NCBI RefSeq assembly: GCF_017312725.1
Contig: NZ_BOPO01000053.1
Location: 124,001 to 188,000 of the forward strand
Direction: 5' to 3'
Length of the DNA stretch: 64,000 nt
From: Actinocatenispora comari
GTDB taxonomy: Bacteria; Actinomycetota; Actinomycetes; Mycobacteriales; Micromonosporaceae
The notes under the pieces are model-generated. The model worked only from the letters and a program-made list of their open reading frames with translations. It did not search any database and was not told the DNA's origin. Shown one piece after another: positions 59,894 through 64,000 of the stretch. How positions within the stretch are numbered: position 1 is the stretch's first letter; every line of letters starts with the position of its first letter. A program made the translations under genes and the position numbers.

Positions 59894-60577
59894 GTGACCG
59901 GCCCGGCGCCCTCCCTGCGCGACCGCAAGAAACAGCGCACCCGCGTGCTGCTGCACGAGACGGCGCTGCGGCTGTTCCTGCAGCGCGGCTTCGACGCCGT
60001 CACGCTCGACGAGCTGGGCGAGGCGGCCGAGGTGTCCAGGCGCACCTTCTTCCGCTACTTCGCCGCCAAGGACGCGGTGGCGCTGGCCGCCGAGACCGAG
60101 CTGTGGGACGCCTACCTGCACCGTCTGGCCGACCGCGAGTGGCGCGGCAGCGTGCTCGCCGCGCTGCGTGACAGCCTCACCGACACCGTCCGCGCGATGG
60201 GCGACGAGTGGCTGCGCCGGTTCCTCGCCACCAGGGGGCTGATCGCCCGCACCCCGGCGCTGCGCGCCGCGAGCGACGCGGCGGGCATCCGGACCCAGGA
60301 CCGCATCGCCGACGTGCTGGACACCGCGCTCGGCGGGGAGCGCGACCTGCGGGTCCGGCTGCTCGCCGAGCTCACGCTGGCCGCCTGGCGCTGCGCGGCC
60401 CGCGAATGGGTGCGCGGCGACAAGCGCCCCGCCGGCCGCGCCAAGGTCGACGGCCTGGTCCGGCACCTCGACGACGCGTTCGACGCACTGCCCGCCGCTC
60501 TCGGCCTCACCGCACCCGCCCGGGACGCGGCCGGCCCGGCGGCGGCCAGCGCCGGTGCCGCGTCGCGGCGCCGCTGA
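59894..60577 (+). CDS. TetR family transcriptional regulator
   Basis: 227 aa. The HTH is TLDELGEAAEVSRRTFFRYFAAKDAVALA, typical of the AcrR subgroup with FFRYF, and the C-terminal domain is a TetR_C type. A basic Ala-rich tail (SAGAASRRR) ends it. GTG 59894; the upstream ACGAGGAGCG stretch (about 59870) may serve the ribosome. Local repressor of the ABM gene (inference). Confidence 0.82.
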   Translation: MTGPAPSLRDRKKQRTRVLLHETALRLFLQRGFDAVTLDELGEAAEVSRRTFFRYFAAKDAVALAAETELWDAYLHRLADREWRGSVLAALRDSLTDTVRAMGDEWLRRFLATRGLIARTPALRAASDAAGIRTQDRIADVLDTALGGERDLRVRLLAELTLAAWRCAAREWVRGDKRPAGRAKVDGLVRHLDDAFDALPAALGLTAPARDAAGPAAASAGAASRRR

Positions 60578-60700
60578 CCGCACGACCCCGCCGGTGGGGT
60601 GCGGCGGGCCGCCGGATCGGGGCGAATGCCGTACGATCGCTGCTTCCGGCCGGTGCCGCGGGCCTGGTGGCGTCGGCCCGCCGCCGAAGAAGGAGCAGCG

Positions 60701-61456
60701 ATGGCGACCTTCGGGCAGTCGGACGATCTGCACGGGGCGCGGTTCGTCGAGACCGATCTGCGTGGCGCCCGGTTCGTCGGCGCCAACCTCTCCGGCGCGG
60801 TCCTGCGCGGCGTCGATATCCAGAACGCCGAGATCGACGCGCCGTGGCTGTCGGAGGGCGACAGCTTCCTGCGGATCAACGGCGTCGACGTGGTACCGCT
60901 GGTCGAGGCCGAGCTGGATCGCCGGTTCCCGGGCCGCGCGCAGCGCCGGGCGGCGGACCCGGCCGGGCTGCAGGCGGCCTGGGCGGTGCTGGAACGCAGC
61001 TGGGCCGAGGTGCTGGCGCGGGTGGCGGCGATGCCGCCGGACGCGGTCGACGTGTCGGTCGCCGGCGAGTGGTCGTTCGCGCAGACGCTGCGGCATCTGG
61101 TGCCCGCCACCGACACCTGGCTCCGCCGCGGGGTACTGCGGGTCGAGCAGCCGTACCACCCGCTCGGGCTGGCGAACGCCGGCGCCGAGGAGGACGGCCT
61201 GGACCTGTCGATCTTCGTCACCGGGACCCCGAGCTACGCCGACGTCCAGGCGGTACGGGCCGACCGGGTGGCGATGGTGCGCGACCACCTCGCCGCGCTC
61301 ACCCCGGAGCTGCTGGACGAGCCCCGGGCGAACCCGTGGAACGCGCGGTACCCGGAGACCGTCCGGTCCTGCCTGCACGTGATCTTCGAGGAGGAGTGGG
61401 AGCACCTGCGCTTCGCCGTGCGGGACCTGGACATCATCTCCTCGCCGGCCGAATGA
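60701..61456 (+). CDS. DinB-family protein with N-terminal pentapeptide repeats
   Basis: 251 aa. Residues 9-45 are pentapeptide repeats (LHGARFVETDLRGARFVGAN), followed by a DinB-type four-helix bundle. WSFAQTLRHLVPATDTWL carries the first metal-binding His, and the C-terminal EEEWEHLRFAVRDLD the last. Fusions like this are common in actinomycetes; possible metal-dependent thiol transferase relatives. AAGGAG precedes ATG 60701. Confidence 0.75.
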   Translation: MATFGQSDDLHGARFVETDLRGARFVGANLSGAVLRGVDIQNAEIDAPWLSEGDSFLRINGVDVVPLVEAELDRRFPGRAQRRAADPAGLQAAWAVLERSWAEVLARVAAMPPDAVDVSVAGEWSFAQTLRHLVPATDTWLRRGVLRVEQPYHPLGLANAGAEEDGLDLSIFVTGTPSYADVQAVRADRVAMVRDHLAALTPELLDEPRANPWNARYPETVRSCLHVIFEEEWEHLRFAVRDLDIISSPAE

Positions 61457-61496
61457 GCGCGCCGGGCGACACCGGAGCCGACCGAACAGGACGGGG

Positions 61497-62069
61497 ATGG
61501 CAGTGACACTGACGATTCGTCCGTTGGACGTCGACACCTGGGACCGGTTCGCCGAGCTGGTCGAGCGCAACAACGGCGTCTACGGCGGCTGCTGGTGCAT
61601 GGGGTTCCACCCCGAACGCAACCAGCGCGACCTGGACTTCCGCACCGCCAAACAGGAACGGGTACGCACCGACCGGGCGCACGCCGCCCTCGTGCTGGAC
61701 GCGGACGGCGCCGCGCAGGGCTGGTGCCAGTTCGGCAGCCCCGAGGAACTGTCGAGGATCAAGAACCGGCTGGCGTACGAGAAGGACCCGCCGCCGCGGC
61801 CGGACTGGCGCATCACGTGCGTGTTCGTCGACAAGAAGCACCGCGGCCAGGGCATCGCGCGGGCGGCGGTGACCGGTGCGCTGGAGCTGATCGCGGCCGC
61901 GGGCGGCGGCGTGGTCGAGGCGATCGCGGAGACCACCGCGGATCGCCGGACAGCGGGCCGGTTCCTGTTCAGCAGCACCGTCGAGCTGCTCGAACAGCTC
62001 GGGTTCGCGCGGCTTCGGCAGGTGGGCAAGCACGCCTGGATCGTGCGCCGCGTCGTCGATCCCGCCTGA
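61497..62069 (+). CDS. GNAT-family N-acetyltransferase
   Basis: 190 aa. Core block WRITCVFVDKKHRGQGIARAAVTGAL contains the acetyl-CoA loop (RGQGIA). CWCMGFHPERNQRDL near the N-terminus and ARFKNRLAYEKDPP-like segments suggest a relative of YkwB/aminoglycoside-type GNATs. Substrate unknown. ATG 61497, 40 bp after the DinB gene and probably co-transcribed. Confidence 0.78.
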   Translation: MAVTLTIRPLDVDTWDRFAELVERNNGVYGGCWCMGFHPERNQRDLDFRTAKQERVRTDRAHAALVLDADGAAQGWCQFGSPEELSRIKNRLAYEKDPPPRPDWRITCVFVDKKHRGQGIARAAVTGALELIAAAGGGVVEAIAETTADRRTAGRFLFSSTVELLEQLGFARLRQVGKHAWIVRRVVDPA

Positions 62070-62094
62070 TCGGTACCGGCGAGCCGGATCGGCG

Positions 62095-63687
62095 TCACCC
62101 GGCGACGGTGACGGCGATGCTGTGCCAGCCGGTGGCGCCGCGGGGAAACGGCGTGCGCCTGGTCTGCGGCTGGGTGACGCCGGTGCCGTCGGTGGCCCGG
62201 ACGGTCAGCTGGTGGTCGCCGGCCGTGGCGCCGTGCCAGTCGAACGACCACTGCCGCCACACGTCGCTGTCCACGGTCCGGGCGAGCCGTGCCGGCCGCC
62301 AGGGGCCGTCGTCGACACGTACCTCGACCCTGTCGATGCCCCGGTGCTGCGCCCAGGCCACCCCGGCCACCGGCACGGTGCCCGGCTTGACCTGCCCGAA
62401 CGGCTTCGGCGTGTCGATCCGGGACGCCGTCCGGACCGGGCCGAGCCGGGACCACTTGCGCCGCACCCAGTACGGGTCGTAGGCGCGGAACGTGGTCAGT
62501 TCCAGGTCGACCAGCCACTTGCACGCCGACACGTACCCGTAGAGACCGGGCACCAACATCCGCACCGGGAAGCCGTGCTTGATCGGTAGCGGCTCGCCGT
62601 TCATCGCCACGGCGAGCAGCGCGTCCCGGCCGTCCATGACGGTGTGGACCGGGGTGCCGATGGTCATGCCGTCGGCGGAGCGGGACACCAGCTGGTCGGC
62701 GCCATGCCGGACGCCCGCCTCGCGCAGCAGATCGGCCAGCCGGGCGCCGATCCAGCGTGCGTTGCCGGCGAGGTGCCCGCCGACCTCGTTGGACACGCAC
62801 GACAGCGTGATGTCGCGCTCGACCAGTGGCCGCCGCAGCAGCTCCCGGTACGACAGGGTCAGCGGGCGGTCGACCATGCCGTGCACCCGCAGCTGCCAGC
62901 TGTCGGCCGGCACCTGCGGCAGCGACAGCGCCGTGTCGACCCGGTAGAAGTCCGCGTTGCTGGTCCGCCACGGGCTGATGCCGGGCACCGACAGCTCGGT
63001 ACCCGCCGGGATCGGCTTCGCCCGCTCGGCCGGCGCGGGGATCCGGAGCGACGCTCGGGACGACGCCGCGGAGTACCGGCGGTCCTGCACGGTGGTGCCG
63101 ACCGCGCCGGCGGCGCCGCCGAGTACGGCCAACCCGGCCGCGCCACCGGCCGCCCGCAACACCGATCGCCGGTCGGCACGCGCCGGACCGTCGACGGTAC
63201 CGGCCGGGCGCGGACGGTACTGCGGCCAGCCGCTCCGCAGCAGGCGGTGCAGGGTCAGGAAGGCGGCGATGCCGGCGAGGGCGGCGAGCAGCGACGGCAG
63301 CCCGTCGGCCGGGCCCGCCGCGTTCCCGGTCACCGCGGCGAGCGCGCCGACGACGCCGAACACGGCGACACCGGCGACGCCCAGCCACCGGCGACGCACC
63401 CCGACCACGCCCACCGCGACCGCGTATCCGGCGAGTACCAGATAGATGCCGGCCAGCAGCGCGGTCTTGTCCTGCTGGCCGAAGGTGCGGATCGCGAAGT
63501 CCTTCAACCACTCCGGCGTCAGCAGGACGAACCGGTTGCCGACCGCGATCACCGGCGCCGACTCGGGTCGCACGAACGCGGCCACCAACCGGCCGACGCC
63601 GAGCGCCGCCACCGCACTCACCAGCCCCAGTACCGCACCCAGACCGAGCCGCCGCAACGCCGCCCGCACCCTGCTGCCGCCGGACAT
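62095..63687 (-). CDS. Membrane-anchored sulfite-oxidase-family molybdoprotein
   Basis: 530 aa. Residues 10-160 hold about five membrane helices. A linker with a second Tat-like RRSVLRAAGG leads to an external molybdopterin domain: TLSCVSNEVGG carries the molybdenum-ligand cysteine (Cys297), and KHGFPVRMLVPGLYGY is the cofactor-binding block. A C-terminal Mo-co dimerisation domain (VRTASRIDTPKPFG; WSFDWHGATAGDHQLTVRATD) ends it. It probably reduces or oxidises a small oxyanion or sulfoxide. Gene neighbour is a fasciclin protein. Confidence 0.83.
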   Translation of the reverse strand: MSGGSRVRAALRRLGLGAVLGLVSAVAALGVGRLVAAFVRPESAPVIAVGNRFVLLTPEWLKDFAIRTFGQQDKTALLAGIYLVLAGYAVAVGVVGVRRRWLGVAGVAVFGVVGALAAVTGNAAGPADGLPSLLAALAGIAAFLTLHRLLRSGWPQYRPRPAGTVDGPARADRRSVLRAAGGAAGLAVLGGAAGAVGTTVQDRRYSAASSRASLRIPAPAERAKPIPAGTELSVPGISPWRTSNADFYRVDTALSLPQVPADSWQLRVHGMVDRPLTLSYRELLRRPLVERDITLSCVSNEVGGHLAGNARWIGARLADLLREAGVRHGADQLVSRSADGMTIGTPVHTVMDGRDALLAVAMNGEPLPIKHGFPVRMLVPGLYGYVSACKWLVDLELTTFRAYDPYWVRRKWSRLGPVRTASRIDTPKPFGQVKPGTVPVAGVAWAQHRGIDRVEVRVDDGPWRPARLARTVDSDVWRQWSFDWHGATAGDHQLTVRATDGTGVTQPQTRRTPFPRGATGWHSIAVTVAG

Positions 63688-63762
63688 GCACCCTCCCGTA
63701 CGTGTGAAGCACAGACGGGCGGAGGCGCCGAGCCGCCGCCCGCCCGACGACCCCTTTGGGGG

Positions 63763-64000
63763 TCAGGACATCGCCGGCATGAGCACCGTGTCGACCAGGT
63801 ACACGGTGGCGTTCGCGGTCTGCACGTTGCCGCACACGACCTTCGCCGGCGTCTTGTTGCCGGGGCCCTTGACGGTGAACGAGTCACCGCTGCCGGACAC
63901 CGTCACCGACGCGCCGTTGAGCGTCTTGTGGCTGCCGGCCAGCTGCCCCGGGCCGAGCCGTTCACCGACCACGTGCAGCTTCAGGATCGAGACGATCTGC
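63763..64000 (-). CDS. Fasciclin-domain protein, C-terminal part (truncated by window end)
   Basis: The visible 78 residues start at the window edge (ILKLHVVGERLGPGQLAG) and continue through VYLVDTVLMPAMS, the conserved H-boxes of a FAS1 adhesion domain. The N-terminus and any leader are beyond position 64000. Fasciclin proteins of this size sit next to sulfite-oxidase-like proteins in several actinomycetes, often under SigK control. The gap 63688-63762 contains a GC-rich inverted repeat. Confidence 0.78.
   Translation of the reverse strand, partial: QIVSILKLHVVGERLGPGQLAGSHKTLNGASVTVSGSGDSFTVKGPGNKTPAKVVCGNVQTANATVYLVDTVLMPAMS

Overview
The window is very GC-rich, almost fully coding, and its genes are those of a free-living actinomycete: Tat-secreted enzymes, LuxR-family AAA regulators (LAL), ECF41 sigma factor, DUF3040, NHEJ-type ligase, DinB proteins, many TetR/IclR/MarR pairs and frequent GTG starts. 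A Micromonosporaceae-like genome is my best guess from gene style only. It reads as chromosomal. I saw no rRNA, tRNA, CRISPR array, transposase or phage module.

Layout. 1-8.5 kb: a three-subunit molybdenum hydroxylase of the PaoABC type, RNase Z, a quinone oxidoreductase with its divergent TetR regulator, a DUF3040 membrane protein and a stand-alone LigD-type ligase. 8.5-13 kb: an unrecognised hydrolase-like protein, a decayed flavodoxin fragment, an alpha/beta hydrolase, and a TetR/NmrA-type pair. 13-20.2 kb: a carbohydrate-degradation operon (IclR, GH88/105-like hydrolase, enolase-superfamily dehydratase, large Tat-secreted protein, SMP-30 lactonase).

20.2-26.5 kb: a nitrite/nitric-oxide island. 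It holds a membrane-anchored three-domain copper nitrite reductase, two DUF2249 proteins, an NnrS-like membrane protein, a DUF59 Fe-S assembly factor, a Cys-containing ArsR-type regulator and an orphan LuxR regulator. Two promoter regions in the island carry the same motif, TAGT-N4-ACTA, in tandem pairs. This is the most coherent candidate for an uncharacterised regulon. 26.6-31.9 kb: a PucR-type regulator and hydrolase separated by a perfect 40-bp palindrome, then TrmO and an MFS/MarR pair with nested palindromes.

32-43.8 kb: TMEM175-like channel, secreted trypsin-like protease, histidine kinase/response regulator pair, ECF41 sigma factor, LUD protein, YihY, HIT protein, and a T4-type lysozyme fused to an ESX-like N-terminus, a likely type VII-exported muramidase. 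43.9-51.2 kb: a second sugar-acid locus (dehydrogenase, galactonate-dehydratase-like enzyme, TIM-barrel protein, IclR, and an ABC importer). Two of its promoters share an 18-bp block that is identical at 16 positions, so one IclR protein probably controls uptake and catabolism together. 51.3-64 kb: a LAL regulator, an Eis-like acetyltransferase, GlxA, assorted small enzymes, a sulfite-oxidase-like membrane protein and the C-terminal part of a fasciclin protein running off the window.
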